A stretch of 64,000 bases of DNA, taken from Azorinus chamasolen. Lineage: Eukaryota; Mollusca; Bivalvia; Cardiida; Solecurtidae. Positions 40,220 through 49,041 of this stretch are shown piece after piece (the stretch's first letter is position 1; each line of letters begins with the position of its first letter). The notes under the pieces were generated by a model, which was given only the letters and a program-made list of their open reading frames with translations, was not told the DNA's origin and made no database searches. The position numbers and the translations under genes were made by a program. The stretch lies in contig OY755240.1 in assembly GCA_963576725.1 (NCBI GenBank), forward strand, positions 16,222,440-16,286,439, read 5' to 3'.

Positions 40220-40437
40220 TTAACCTTTTGAATTCGGGAAACGGATATACATATGTACTAGCATTTACAAACAGTGTAGACCCAGATCAGACGATCCCTG
40301 CAGAACCCCACCGATTAGGGTCTGCACTGTTTGTCATTCATAATCTTTGCGTAATTATATCATTTCATACAGAGTAGATTATATTGATGACACTGGTATG
40401 TCATTCTACTTTGAATATTCAACATTTAAAGGTTTAA
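40220..40437 (+). mobile_element. T9 MITE
   Basis: TTAA at 40220-40223 and 40434-40437. Hairpin TTTACAAACAGTGTAGACCC to GGGTCTGCACTGTTTGTCAT. Confidence 0.75.
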
Positions 40438-40534
40438 GACGATTGCAAACTGAGCTAATAATGCCCAATTGACCTTTACATCAACGCGACACCTTTATGG
40501 TGTCGTTGAAAAAGCTACCATCATGACTATTTAC

Positions 40535-40612
40535 CATATTTCTTTTATGCAATGAATATAAATACAAGAAGTAATGCTATAACGAATATTAATTACAGAA
40601 TGAATAATACCT
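40535..40612 (-). mobile_element. T2 fragment
   Basis: TTATGCAATGAATATAAATA to CGAATATTAATTACAG, cut by the T4 insertion at 40614. Confidence 0.55.
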
Positions 40613-40613
40613 C

Positions 40614-40863
40614 TTAACCCTTCGCTTGCTATTCACGTCAATATACCTACCTGTAAATTGTGAAGACCCAGAAGAGACAGCTCCTGCAGGAGCTGTCTCA
40701 TCTGGGTCTGCACTATTTACAAGTTGATTATGCAACCAGTGCACTCCAGAGCAGTGGTTGCACAGAGAAATAATTGTAGACAGTGAAGATATATGTAACT
40801 ATACTACAGGGCATGGGTAAAGAAGAAGAAAAGCATTTTAAAATTCAGTAAGCGAAGGGTTAA
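40614..40863 (+). mobile_element. T4 MITE, full copy
   Basis: TTAA at 40614-40617 and 40860-40863. Almost identical to 18711-18960 and 59436-59685. Hairpin arm GAGACAGCTCCTGCAGGAGC. Confidence 0.92.
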
Positions 40864-40912
40864 CCGAATGTTCAATTAGGAAGCAATGGCGGTGTTGGAG
40901 ACACGTGACATC

Positions 40913-41163
40913 TTAACCATTTCCCTGTTCTATGTTTGTTACAAATTTCAGTATTTACTGAATATTCATTAACAAAATAGTTGTAAAGAAATATAGAAGG
41001 TGGAACATTGTAGACATTTTAGAAAGCAAAGAAACAGATCTATCAAATTATATTAGCAAACAGAGCAGACCCTGATCAGACGGTTCCTCTAGGAGCCGTC
41101 TGATCTGGTTCTGCTCTGTTTGCAGATGCGTGAAAACACGTTTATATTAGGGAAAGGGGTAAT
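40913..41163 (-). mobile_element. T1 MITE
   Basis: TTAA 40913-40916, CCATTTCCCTGTTCTATGTT to AGGGAAAGGGGTAA. Near-perfect hairpin at 41056-41125. Confidence 0.85.
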
Positions 41164-41164
41164 G

Positions 41165-41300
41165 CATGTTGAAAATCATGATGTAAGCTTCCCTAGAACC
41201 TTTCTGCATAATTAACTGCATTAAACAGCCACCTGCCTAAAAGTATACATGTACAATTTCTTCTCTACTAGAATTCCGGTTTAGAGGGGATTTACTGTAC
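41165..41300. mobile_element. P4 MITE, left end missing
   Basis: CTTCCCTAGAACCTTTCTGC, ACTGCATTAAACAGCCACCT, ending AGAGGGGATTTACTG. Confidence 0.65.
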
Positions 41301-41361
41301 TACAAATCGCCATATAATGCAACTGTAAAATTCTCGTTATGCCAAGGAACAGAAGGACCCT

Positions 41362-41591
41362 TTAACCCATTACCTCATAGGCTATTTTTAGATACAACCT
41401 CTTTGAATAAATCTACCGAAAAGGAGCATTAACTAGAGAATAGGAATTTGTTTAGAATTTTGTAGTTTCGAAACCATTGTGATAAATAGAGAATTTGCTC
41501 CAAAGGAGCAAATGCTCAATTTATCACAATGGTTTCAATATGTGACTTTTACAGAGTCGTCAAAAGTCGTCAATATCAGGGAATGGGTTTA
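41362..41591 (-). mobile_element. T3 MITE
   Basis: TTAA 41362-41365, CCCATTACCTCATAGGCTAT to CAGGGAATGGGTTTA. Hairpin with one mismatch pair (GAGAATTTGCTCC). Confidence 0.85.
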
Positions 41592-41628
41592 GGATACCAT
41601 AATTATCGTCGTGTAAGTTGACACTTAC

Positions 41629-41775
41629 CTGCTGTCACGACGAAGTGCTACATGTACTAGCAGATACATCCAAGGGAGGAAGTTACAGGAAAGAAACCCT
41701 ACAACTACATGTTCTTGATTCTTATCTTTTGTCAAGGAGGGCGAAACGAAAGCCATATCCATCATTGATTCAAAC
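41629..41775 (-). CDS. Exon 3 of the minus-strand gene
   Basis: A 147-nt exon on the minus strand: acceptor CTTCTTGGAGCAG, donor CAGCAG followed by GTAAGTG (consensus). It starts with one base and ends with two, matching exon 2 (ends with two) and exon 4 (starts with one). It encodes FESMMDMAFVSPSLTKDKNQ, EHVVVGFLSCNFLPWMYLLV and HVALRRDS. The stretch VVVGFLSCNFLPWMYLLVHV is hydrophobic enough to be a membrane segment or buried core. The frame upstream of the acceptor has a stop (TAA, 18 nt away), as expected for an intron boundary. No family recognised. Confidence 0.65.
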
Positions 41776-41897
41776 CTGCTCCAAGAAGCTTAGAAATGGG
41801 AGACGAGGGTTTTATGCAAGAAGCTTGTCTTCCTCGAAATGATGCATGCAGGACTCGACATATTGCTATAGGACTCATCTTACTAAATATCATGCAT

Positions 41898-42151
41898 TTA
41901 AACCGTTCCTTCATATAAACGCCTTTTCATGCGTTTGCAAACATAACATAGTAGATCCAGATCAGACGGCACATGTAGGAATCGTCTGATCATGATCTGC
42001 TCTGTTTGCCGATGGGATTTGATAGAACTGTTTCTTTAGGTTCTAGTTGACTACAATGTTCAACCTTCCAGTTTTCACTAAACCCATTTTGTCCATGAAT
42101 ACTCAGTAGGTATTGAAACTTTGAATAAATATAGAACAGGGAAAGGGTTAC
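41898..42151 (+). mobile_element. T1 MITE
   Basis: TTAA 41898-41901, CCGTTCCTTCATATAAACGC to CAGGGAAAGGG-TTAC. The hairpin left arm has an extra ATAACAT. Confidence 0.82.
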
Positions 42152-42220
42152 ACTCATTGTAAGTCACACAAACGACAATCGCCACTACGCGAATAGCCGA
42201 AAATATCACCCACTCTCGTG

Positions 42221-42470
42221 TATAAATGTTTCACTCATCAATGACAGTTCCAAGGCGGTACTTCCATCTTCCCCACTATTGTTTGTTTGTTTTGTCTTTG
42301 TTCCTCTCTTTTTGTGTTTTGATAGACATGAACATTTGCCGCACTTTCGTGTCGTGGTGCTGTTCGGGCGGCTGTGTGTTTTGTATGCGGTGTTTCCTGC
42401 ATTACTCATACATGCACTTTCATACGACGATGTTAGAACTTGCGATACATTCTGTAATACGATCTATGAT
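42221..42470. repeat. Diverged dispersed repeat, TGT/GTTTTG-rich
   Basis: AGTTCCAAGGCGGTACTTCC then TTTGTTTGTTTTGTCTTTGT and TCGTGTCGTGGTGCTGTTCG. It aligns by eye with 51355-51560 (CGTTCCAAGGCGATGCTCCT). Overlapping open frames on both strands come from its composition. Confidence 0.55.
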
Positions 42471-42540
42471 AAGACAACTCCTGGTGCCAATCTTTCAGAT
42501 GAATAATGCAGCTTCCAGAACACACGCCTGCAAACACGTT

Positions 42541-42640
42541 TGGTCAGATTTTGGGCAATCACAAAGCTGATCAGTCTGATACTTGAGGAGAGATCGAACT
42601 CAAAAACAAACTCAGAGGTTTTATAAACTCGGGGTCTATG
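42541..42640. repeat. Remnant related to the 24187 palindrome
   Basis: TGGTCAGATTTTGGGCAATC and AACTCAGAGGTTTTATAAAC recall parts of the long palindrome's arms. Confidence 0.4.
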
Positions 42641-42648
42641 TGGTTCTA

Positions 42649-42903
42649 TTAACCCTTTCACTGTTCCATGTTTATTTCAAATCTCAATACCTACTGAATA
42701 TATTCATGGACAATATAGTTATAATAAAATATGGAAGGTGGAACATTGTAGCAATTTTGGAAAGTAAAGAAACAGATCTTTCAAAGACATTCCATTACCA
42801 AACAGAGCAGACACAGATCAGACGGCTCCTATAAGAGCCGTCTAATCTTTGTCTACCCTGTTCTGTTTGCAAATGCGTAAAAAAGCGTTTATATGAAGGA
42901 CAT
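42649..42903 (-). mobile_element. T1 MITE
   Basis: TTAA 42649-42652, CCCTTTCACTGTTCCATGTT; hairpin at 42799-42870; right end decayed after TATATGAAGGACATG. Confidence 0.82.
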
Positions 42904-42994
42904 GAATATATGTTACAGGTATGATTTTCTGCTAACTTTGTATTTTCTAGTGCAATAACATTCTGCTGGAGTCTGAGTACAGTTTCAAGCATCG

Positions 42995-43090
42995 GACTGG
43001 TCAGATTAGAGCAAACTCATCATATGACCACTCGAATTCATGAAAATGAACACAGACACAAACGAAGACGTTTTTATAAACTTGGAGCCA
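42995..43090. repeat. Second remnant related to the 24187 palindrome
   Basis: CTGGTCAGATTAGAGCAAAC and CGTTTTTATAAACTTGGAGC. Confidence 0.35.
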
Positions 43091-43176
43091 TGATGGTTCT
43101 CTTCGTGTTGGCAAACAGTTGACGACGGCTTTGGATATAGTGAGTGGGTGTATAGGACAATCAATCAATCACTGAT

Positions 43177-43412
43177 TTAACCCTTTCCCTCATGTAAACG
43201 CGTTTTCACGCATTTGCAAACAGAGTAGACCCAGATCAGACGGCTCCTAGAGGAGCCGTCTGATCAGGGTCTACTCTGTTTGCTTATAGAATTCTTTGCT
43301 TTCTAAAATGGGTACAATGTTCAACCTTCCATATTTCATTATAACTGTTTTGTCCATGAATATTCAGTAGGTATTGCGATTTGGAATAAACACAGAACAG
43401 GGAAAGGGTTAA
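43177..43412 (+). mobile_element. T1 MITE, reference-quality copy
   Basis: TTAA at 43177-43180 and 43409-43412; ends CCCTTTCCCTCATGTAAACG and AACAGGGAAAGGG. Hairpin at 43217-43283 with 24-bp arms and centre CTCCTAGAGGAG. Confidence 0.93.
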
Positions 43413-43694
43413 CAACGATAAGGCAATCACAGATCTAATACTAAAGTAAATCAATGTTTGAAAATGCAAATAGATCGTAAGAAGTACAGATAACTAGTTC
43501 GCTGTCCCCGAATGCATGTAATTAATTTCAGTCAATGTAAATAATGTGAACAAACGTAAACTAGATGGAAGCCATATCTTGTCAAGAAGACATTTATATT
43601 TACTGACACGGAACACTTGAACCAATTTACTGAATTTGTACATCGACTTGTAATCATATGGTGACGACTTGTATTTGAAACTTGTATGACTCAC
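43413..43694. other. Intron 2, no repeat
   Basis: About 280 bp of unique sequence downstream (minus strand) of exon 2. Confidence 0.4.
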
Positions 43695-43869
43695 TTGTTA
43701 GTTGGAACAGGTGTTAAGACTGCAATATGATATTCGAAACCCCTAATTTTGATTAAGTACCGCACTTGACATTTAAGCACACATCCGATTACAAGGGGTC
43801 GGCCTGATGGTTTTACTTCTAAAGTATGATATATGCTATGATCATCTATGAACGAACGGTCCATTGACC
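43695..43869 (-). CDS. Exon 2 of the minus-strand gene
   Basis: A 175-nt exon on the minus strand: acceptor AAATAAAG, donor ACAA|GTGAGT. It starts with two bases and ends with two, fitting exon 1 (ends with one) and exon 3 (starts with one). It encodes SMDRSFIDDHSIYHTLEVKP, SGRPLVIGCVLKCQVRYLIK and IRGFEYHIAVLTPVPTN. The composition looks like an alpha/beta domain, with no low complexity. The acceptor lacks a good pyrimidine tract; CACAG 16 bp further upstream is an alternative but gives the wrong phase. T2-like DNA (TGTTTGCAAAGGCGTCAAAA) borders the exon on its 5' side, so a MITE may have replaced the original branch region. Confidence 0.6.
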
Positions 43870-43874
43870 CTTTA

Positions 43875-43972
43875 TTTTTAAACTGTGTTTGCAAAGGCGT
43901 CAAAATACACATCTGCCATTTAAACATTTACTTATTGAATATTCATGTAAGAAATACAGACATTATGAGTAT
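43875..43972 (-). mobile_element. T2 fragments beside exon 2
   Basis: CTGTGTTTGCAAAGGCGTCA is followed by a separate left end, ATTGAATATTCATGTAAGAA. Confidence 0.5.
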
Positions 43973-43987
43973 TACCAGTTCCAGCGT

Positions 43988-44217
43988 TTAACCCATTACC
44001 GCATAGGCTAGTTTTAGATTCAACCTCTTTGAATAAATCTACCGAAAAGGATCATTAACTAGAGAAAAGGAAACTTTTAGAATGTTGTAGTTTGAAACCA
44101 TTGTGATAAATAGAGCATTTGCTCCTATAGGAGCAAATGCTCTATTTATCACAATGCTTTCACAAAGATACTTTTGCAGAGTCGTCAAAAGTCGTCAATA
44201 TGTAGGAATTGGTTCAG
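43988..44217 (-). mobile_element. T3 MITE
   Basis: TTAA 43988-43991, CCCATTACCGCATAGGCTAG to GTAGGAATTGGTTCA. Hairpin at 44098-44163 nearly perfect. Confidence 0.85.
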
Positions 44218-44379
44218 TATGAAAATTGGGATGTTTTTAGGTTTGAAATTTGAACACCGCTTAAGGCGGTGCTAGGGGACGTGAGTAGGGTTGCACTTTT
44301 AATTACTACCCATGTACAGACTCAATAAAAACAGTCTGCAAATTTGATTTCGAGGATTTCCCAATTCCAGAATTTATAA

Positions 44380-44500
44380 GCTGACGTTTATTACTGGCGT
44401 ATATTCACATGCATTGTTTAGTATTGGTTGAAACTGTAAGGTCAGATTTATTATAATTCAATAGGCAAATAGAGCAGACCCTGATTGGAAGTCCACTGCA
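44380..44500 (-). mobile_element. T2 fragment
   Basis: CGTATATTCACATGCATTGT to GCAAATAGAGCAGACCCTGA, second arm missing. Confidence 0.5.
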
Positions 44501-44719
44501 AATGAGAGAAAAAGGCAAAAGTATAAAGTTAAACCAAAGCTTAATAGAATGCAAAGTACGTTTGTACATGTACACGTATTGTCTTCCAGTTCAAACGCAG
44601 TTTCTACGTTCATTAAAAGGAGTATAAGAACCTGTCTTACGCAAAAAAAGAGCAAAACTCTATGTCCCTGCCATCTACAATTTTGAAAGGAATAAACAAT
44701 ATATGCAGAACTAGAGATA

Positions 44720-44822
44720 AGGACAACAAGTGAAGTTCCTGATCATTTCAAAACGGCGTCTGGTCTGGGGCTGCACTATTTGTCGCGGTGTACTTTTGCG
44801 ATATTGGCAGTGAAAAGGTTAA
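44720..44822 (-). mobile_element. T5 MITE, half copy
   Basis: ACAAGTGAAGTTCCTGATCA, CTGCACTATTTGTCGCGGTG, ending TTGGCAGTGAAAAGG-TTAA (44819-44822). Confidence 0.7.
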
Positions 44823-44940
44823 AGAAGAAAATAGCTAAAGAGTTAATAAAAACGCATCAGAATGCAATGTACATGCACACACAGTTGTTCTTCAAGTTTA
44901 AACGAGATTTCTATGATGTTCCATTAAAGATGTACATAAA

Positions 44941-45060
44941 ACTACTGTAAAACATGTCTTAAGTGACCGTGAAAAATACATGTACAAGAAACGTCTGATC
45001 TGGATCTACTCTATTTGGAAGGCGTCAGAAGGAAACTATTATAGGTAAGGATTAATAAAC
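44941..45060. mobile_element. P left end joined to a T2 right end
   Basis: TACTGTAAAACATGTCTTAA is followed within 60 bp by AACGTCTGATCTGGATCTAC and GGAAACTATTATAGGTAAGG. Confidence 0.5.
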
Positions 45061-45373
45061 AGGGGTTTGAATAGGTGGGGATTAACATGCATCCTATAGA
45101 TTCCTAATACATGTAAGTATATACGAATATTTGAATGTGGTGTTTCATATCACCCGTTTGAAGAAATTTCAAACTTGTTTTAGATGTACAATTTACATGT
45201 ATGCATGACAAAATCCACAGTCAATATAGTGGCGATTTGAATTTTAACTCGGGGTCTCATTACCATCCAATCTGTTAATCTGTTTTAAAGCTTGGCTGTA
45301 TTTTTGTTTTCAAGAGATTGCAACACAACAAACGACTACTTCTGCAGACGACATTTTCTAAGCGTGCACAGTT
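45061..45373. other. Unassigned
   Basis: No gene or named repeat identified. Confidence 0.35.
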
Positions 45374-46190
45374 ATCTCTTTCGCTGCTAATGTCGCATCT
45401 GTGATTACCTAGGCTCGCTGCTAATGTCGCATCTGTGATTACCTAGGCTCGCTGCTAATGTCGCATCTGTGATTACCTAGGCTCGCTGCTAATGTCGCAG
45501 CTGTGATTACCTAGGCTCGCTGCTAATGTCGCAGCTGTGATTACCTAGGCTCGCTGCTAATGTCGCAGCTGTGATTACCTAGGCTCGCTGCTAATGTCGC
45601 ATCTGTGATTACCTAGGCTCGCTGCTAATGTCGCATCTGTGATTACCTAGGCTCGCTGCTAATGTCGCACCTGTGATTACCTAGGCTCGCTGCTAATGTC
45701 GCAGCTGTGATTACCTAGGCTCGCTGCTAATGTCGCATCTATGATTACCTAGGCTCGCTGCTAATGTCGCATCTGTGATTACCTAGGCTCGCTGCTAATG
45801 TCGCATCTGTGATTACCTAGGCTCGCTGCTAATGTCGCACCTGTGATTACCTAGGCTCGCTGCTAATGTCGCAGCTGTGATTACCTAGGCTCGCTGCTAA
45901 TGTCGCATCTATGATTACCTAGGCTCGCTGCTAATGTCGCATCTGTGATTACCTAGGCTAACAGTTTGGAACCGGATGAGACCCCGAGTCGGCGTCTCAG
46001 CAGGATCCAAACTGTTCGGTACTGTGGAAAAGTGTTTTTAAAGAAACATGATAGAAATTCAACAAACGAATATTGTAGCAGCCGACAATATTTGCAGACG
46101 ACAATATTTGCAGACACAGACAACAATATTTGCAGACAAAGACGACAATGATAGGCAGCACAAAAGGTGTTCACGATTCCCAAACGAACC
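45374..46190. mobile_element. T7 MITE enlarged by internal tandem repeats
   Basis: An inverted T7. The left end TCTTTCGCTGCTAATGTCGC is tandemly amplified, then the hairpin ACAGTTTGGAACCGGATGAG to CAGGATCCAAACTGTT (45960-46016). On the right, GCAGACGACAATATTT-type units (46079-46150) mirror the paired GTCGTCTGCTA of the 20986 copy. Right end near AGGCAGCACAAAAGGTG. Confidence 0.75.
45376..45959. repeat. 34-bp minisatellite, about 17 units
   Basis: The unit contains CTCGCTGCTAATGTCGCATC then TGTGATTACCTAGG. Units differ mainly at one site (CATC, CAGC or CACC). The unit matches the terminal part of T7 (complement of GGTAATCACAGATCCGCC), so it grew from the MITE end. Confidence 0.95.
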
Positions 46191-46544
46191 AAGCAGTATC
46201 AAATATATTATAGTGTTTAACCTACTTTTTGGGCCAATCACAATGCTGGAAATTTTGAATTTCTCCACGATTAATTTCATATAGTCAGGCACTAATAGCT
46301 GACTTAGCGATTAAGTCGACTGTCCCCAGCGCATGCGCGAGTACATCCTGTGACGTACAGTGCTTAGCTCGTCCCACCATGTAACAGCGCGAGCGTCAAA
46401 TACACATGTGTACATACATGTTCTGTGTAGAATACCAAGCTGAGACTAAGAAATGAGGTGAATTGATGCAACTCAAACATTTTATTGGTAGATCTACATG
46501 TACTGAGATTCGAAAAAAAAAAGAAGAAAAAAAACCAAAGCATT
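46191..46544. other. CpG-containing stretch with an NRF-1-like site
   Basis: GCGCATGCGC at 46329-46338 and TGACGTAC at about 46351 (CRE-like). No open frame with a good start follows, so a promoter role is only a possibility. A purine run lies at 46505-46530. Confidence 0.35.
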
Positions 46545-46729
46545 AAAACACCAAAAAAGAAGACCCTATTTAGTTATTAGACAAGTGAATGCTAAATGCA
46601 GGACAAATGTAATGTAGAATGCTCCCTCGAGGCGTTCTGAACTACGTTTGTCTGTATTAAGCAGCCACCTGCCTATAGAGATGTCATTGTTTTGCCGTTG
46701 AATGGCTATTGTACAACGATTCACTGTTA
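46545..46729. mobile_element. P2-like MITE, diverged
   Basis: GTGAATGCTAAATGCAGGAC to GTCTGTATTAAGCAGCCACC around GAATGCTCCCTCGAGGCGTTC; right end CGATTCACTGTTA. Confidence 0.65.
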
Positions 46730-46827
46730 AACATTACATATGGTCATTCCTGTCTTTTATGTATCCGGTCTCTCGTCCAGACCCTGAAATAATAAAATAT
46801 GATAAAATTACCAGCTGTGGGTTAGAT

Positions 46828-47056
46828 CTAACCCTTTCCTCCATAGTTTGTTTCAGTATTGAAGACAGACGGTTGCTTAAAGCAGACTTTAGGAGCATTC
46901 TGCTTTAATTTCAGCCTGCTTAAAGCTTCCGTCAGCTAGGATATGGGAAATATTTCTTACGATGCCTACTCATGACGGTATAAAGTGAAATTAATTTCTT
47001 GAATGGAAGAATAATTAAAAGGCGTTAAAATAAGTACCTATTGCGTAAAGGGTTAA
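46828..47056. mobile_element. T11: TTAA-type ends with a P1-like core
   Basis: CTAA/TTAA flanks (46828-46831, 47053-47056), ends CCCTTTCCTCCATAG and TTGCGTAAAGGG. The hairpin is of P1 style: GACGGTTGCTTAAAGCAGAC to CTGCTTAAAGCTTCCGTC. Confidence 0.7.
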
Positions 47057-47177
47057 AAAGCATATGTAGTCTACGTCTGTATTTAAAACTGAATTTTATT
47101 TTTAAAGCATTTTGTTGCATTGGCTTTCTTTTTTAAGAGCACAGCGCTTGAAACATCGACTCAATGAAATATCTTAC

Positions 47178-47271
47178 CTAATTCGGGTTTTAACAACGTT
47201 TGTGTCTGCACATTTAACAATTGTGTAAGACAGCTATCTTGAAATGCATCGTCCGTAAAAATTAACGTCAT
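47178..47271 (-). CDS. Exon 1 (start codon) of the minus-strand gene
   Basis: On the minus strand, GGGGACC precedes ATG (47271), a good translation start context. The frame reads MTLIFTDDAFQDSCLTQLLN then VQTQTLLKPEL, ending TTAG|GTAAGA, a consensus donor. The 94 nt leave one base (G) for exon 2. The start lies 58 bp below an X-box in GC-rich, CpG-containing DNA, unlike the AT-rich surroundings. Joined with exons 2-7 it gives 304 codons without a stop. I do not recognise the protein; no signal peptide is apparent, so a cytoplasmic or centrosomal/ciliary location is more likely than secretion. Evidence is splice consensus, phase agreement across six joins and promoter context, not homology. 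Confidence 0.7.
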
Positions 47272-47276
47272 GGTCC

Positions 47277-47400
47277 CCAAGAATCTTTCTGAACGACTGA
47301 CACATTTGTTCCTCACACGATCTCGGCTGTTGCCCCTAGCAACGCACGCACGCGACCAATTCCAGCTTCACTCCGCCCACTTTTAATCCTGTCCAAAAAC
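47277..47400 (-). promoter_or_regulatory. Candidate promoter and 5' leader of the minus-strand gene
   Basis: GC-rich block with several CpG and CGCACGCACGCG. It holds a CCAAT box (47356-47360, NF-Y type), a GC box CTCCGCCCAC (47371-47380) and the X-box. No TATA box. This arrangement is typical of broadly expressed or ciliary TATA-less promoters. The transcript start is not defined. Confidence 0.55.
47329..47343. promoter_or_regulatory. RFX X-box
   Basis: GTTGCCCCTAGCAAC fits the X-box consensus GTNRCC-(0-3 nt)-RGYAAC with a 3-nt spacer and no mismatch. In animals, X-boxes within about 150 bp of the start codon mark RFX-driven cilia genes; this one is 58 bp upstream of the ATG. Confidence 0.65.
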
Positions 47401-47808
47401 TAGGCTAAACACTATATCAGTTAGTGTCTATTAAGTGCGAATTTAATAGACACTAACTAATACGTAGTAAGTTTCGTATTTCTTTGGGATGATTAATTTA
47501 GACTTTTTCAGACCACCGACAGTTTGCAACAGGGCAGACGATACGAGCTGGTACAGAACCGTCTCTTAAGTCAAAGAAATAAAAAAACTGATGTAGAAAC
47601 GTGTCAAATTGTTCCATATTGAATAGGTTAAAAAGTTATGTACGAATGACAACCGATCTACTGTATATTGCGATATTTGAAAATAACTTGCTATTTTCTA
47701 TGTTATTCTAACTGTTTTCTATGTTATTCAATGGATTCTTTATTGTTCCTGCTTATTACTGTCACAGGTCACTCGTCTTCGTCTGAAAATTGTGTCGTCT
47801 ATCTCAAT
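47401..47808. other. Unassigned upstream DNA
   Basis: Contains TATTAAGTGCGAATTTAATA, a small palindrome near 47428-47452 inside a larger inverted repeat (AGTGTCTATTAA / TTAATAGACACT). No gene found. Confidence 0.4.
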
Positions 47809-47809
47809 A

Positions 47810-48013
47810 CAGTAAAACCTCTCTATAACGACCACTACATTGTTTTAATTAGTTGGTATTTATTGCAGGTGGCTGTTTAAAGCAAGGTGAACGTAAAACA
47901 GAACGCTCCTATAGGAGCGTTCTGTTTTACGTTCACCTTGCTTTAAGCAGCCACCTGCCTTTTTCACATAATACTTGATGTAATTTAGTGGCCGTTATAG
48001 AAAGGTTATACTG
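47810..48013. mobile_element. P1 MITE, reference-quality copy
   Basis: TA at 47808-47809 and 48014-48015. CAGTAAAACCTCTCTATAAC to AGAAAGGTTATACTG. The core palindrome is perfect for about 45 bp per arm around GAACGCTCCTATAGGAGCGTTC. Confidence 0.93.
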
Positions 48014-48138
48014 TATTTATTTTTGAATTGTGTCTTCCTTTTACTTTCATACGATATAAGAGTTCCTCGTCTTCTCATCTGGATCAAAACAATTTGTAAA
48101 CGTGATTACATAATATTTCATGACAACGAAAAGCAGAA

Positions 48139-48367
48139 TTAACCCATTACCTCATAGGCTATTTTTAGACCCAACCTCTTTAAATAAATCTACCGAAAAG
48201 GAGCATTAAGTAGAGAAAATGAACTTTTTAGTATTTTGTAGTTTGAAACCATTGTGATAAATAGAGCATTTGCTCCTATAGGAGCAAATGCTCTATTTTT
48301 CACAGTGGTTTCACAAAGTGCCTTTTACAGAGTCGTCAAAAGCCGTCAATATGAGGGAATGGGTTAA
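48139..48367 (-). mobile_element. T3 MITE, full copy
   Basis: TTAA 48139-48142 and 48364-48367; hairpin near perfect; the right TTAA is shared with the next T2. Confidence 0.9.
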
Positions 48368-48675
48368 GTATATACCCCATAAATACACCTTTAACGCATT
48401 TGGAAACAGATGAGACCCGGACGAAACGGCCTGTGTAAGAGCCGTCTGATCAAGGTCCACTCTGCTTGCTTACGAACTGGTAGAGTTCTGTTTCTATAAT
48501 GTCTGCCGTGGCTAAAACATTCTAAGATTATATGTCATAATAAAAATACCAGTAAATGACTGCCATGGCTGAAATTCCTGTATTCATATTAAAATAATAA
48601 AACTCAACCACATGTAATTTGATACTCATGATGTCATTATTTCTTATTAAAATGAATATTCCCGTGGTAGATAGT
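48364..48675 (+). mobile_element. T2 MITE with an expanded interior
   Basis: TATATACCCCATAAATACAC, hairpin at 48400-48472, then a longer than usual tail (CATAATAAAAATACCAGTAA repeated in variant form) to GAATATTCCCGTGGTAG. Confidence 0.7.
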
Positions 48676-48727
48676 TATATACTGAAGACCACCTGGGGTG
48701 CTCCAGGTACAAACATGCTTTGAAGGG

Positions 48728-48921
48728 TTAATGGACAAAACAGTAATAATGGAAATTTATAGCAATTTTAGAAACTAAAGAAACAGATCTAAACATATCT
48801 ATTCACTTCCATTAGCAAACAGTGCAGACCCTGATTAGACGGATCCTATAGGAGCCATCTGATATGGGTCTACTCTGTTTGCAAATACGTGAAAATTCGT
48901 TTATATGATGGAAAGGGTTAA
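48728..48921 (-). mobile_element. T1 MITE with shortened left part
   Basis: TTAA at 48728-48731 and 48918-48921; hairpin at 48815-48884; right end TATGATGGAAAGGG. Confidence 0.8.
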
Positions 48922-49041
48922 TAATCATGATAATTATAGTATAAGCTTAGATTGACACAGTGTGTAACATTACGTCGTGCAACATTATGCATGAAGATAC
49001 CTCATGCATTAAATTTCTTTAATTAAACGTCTCGACTAGGG

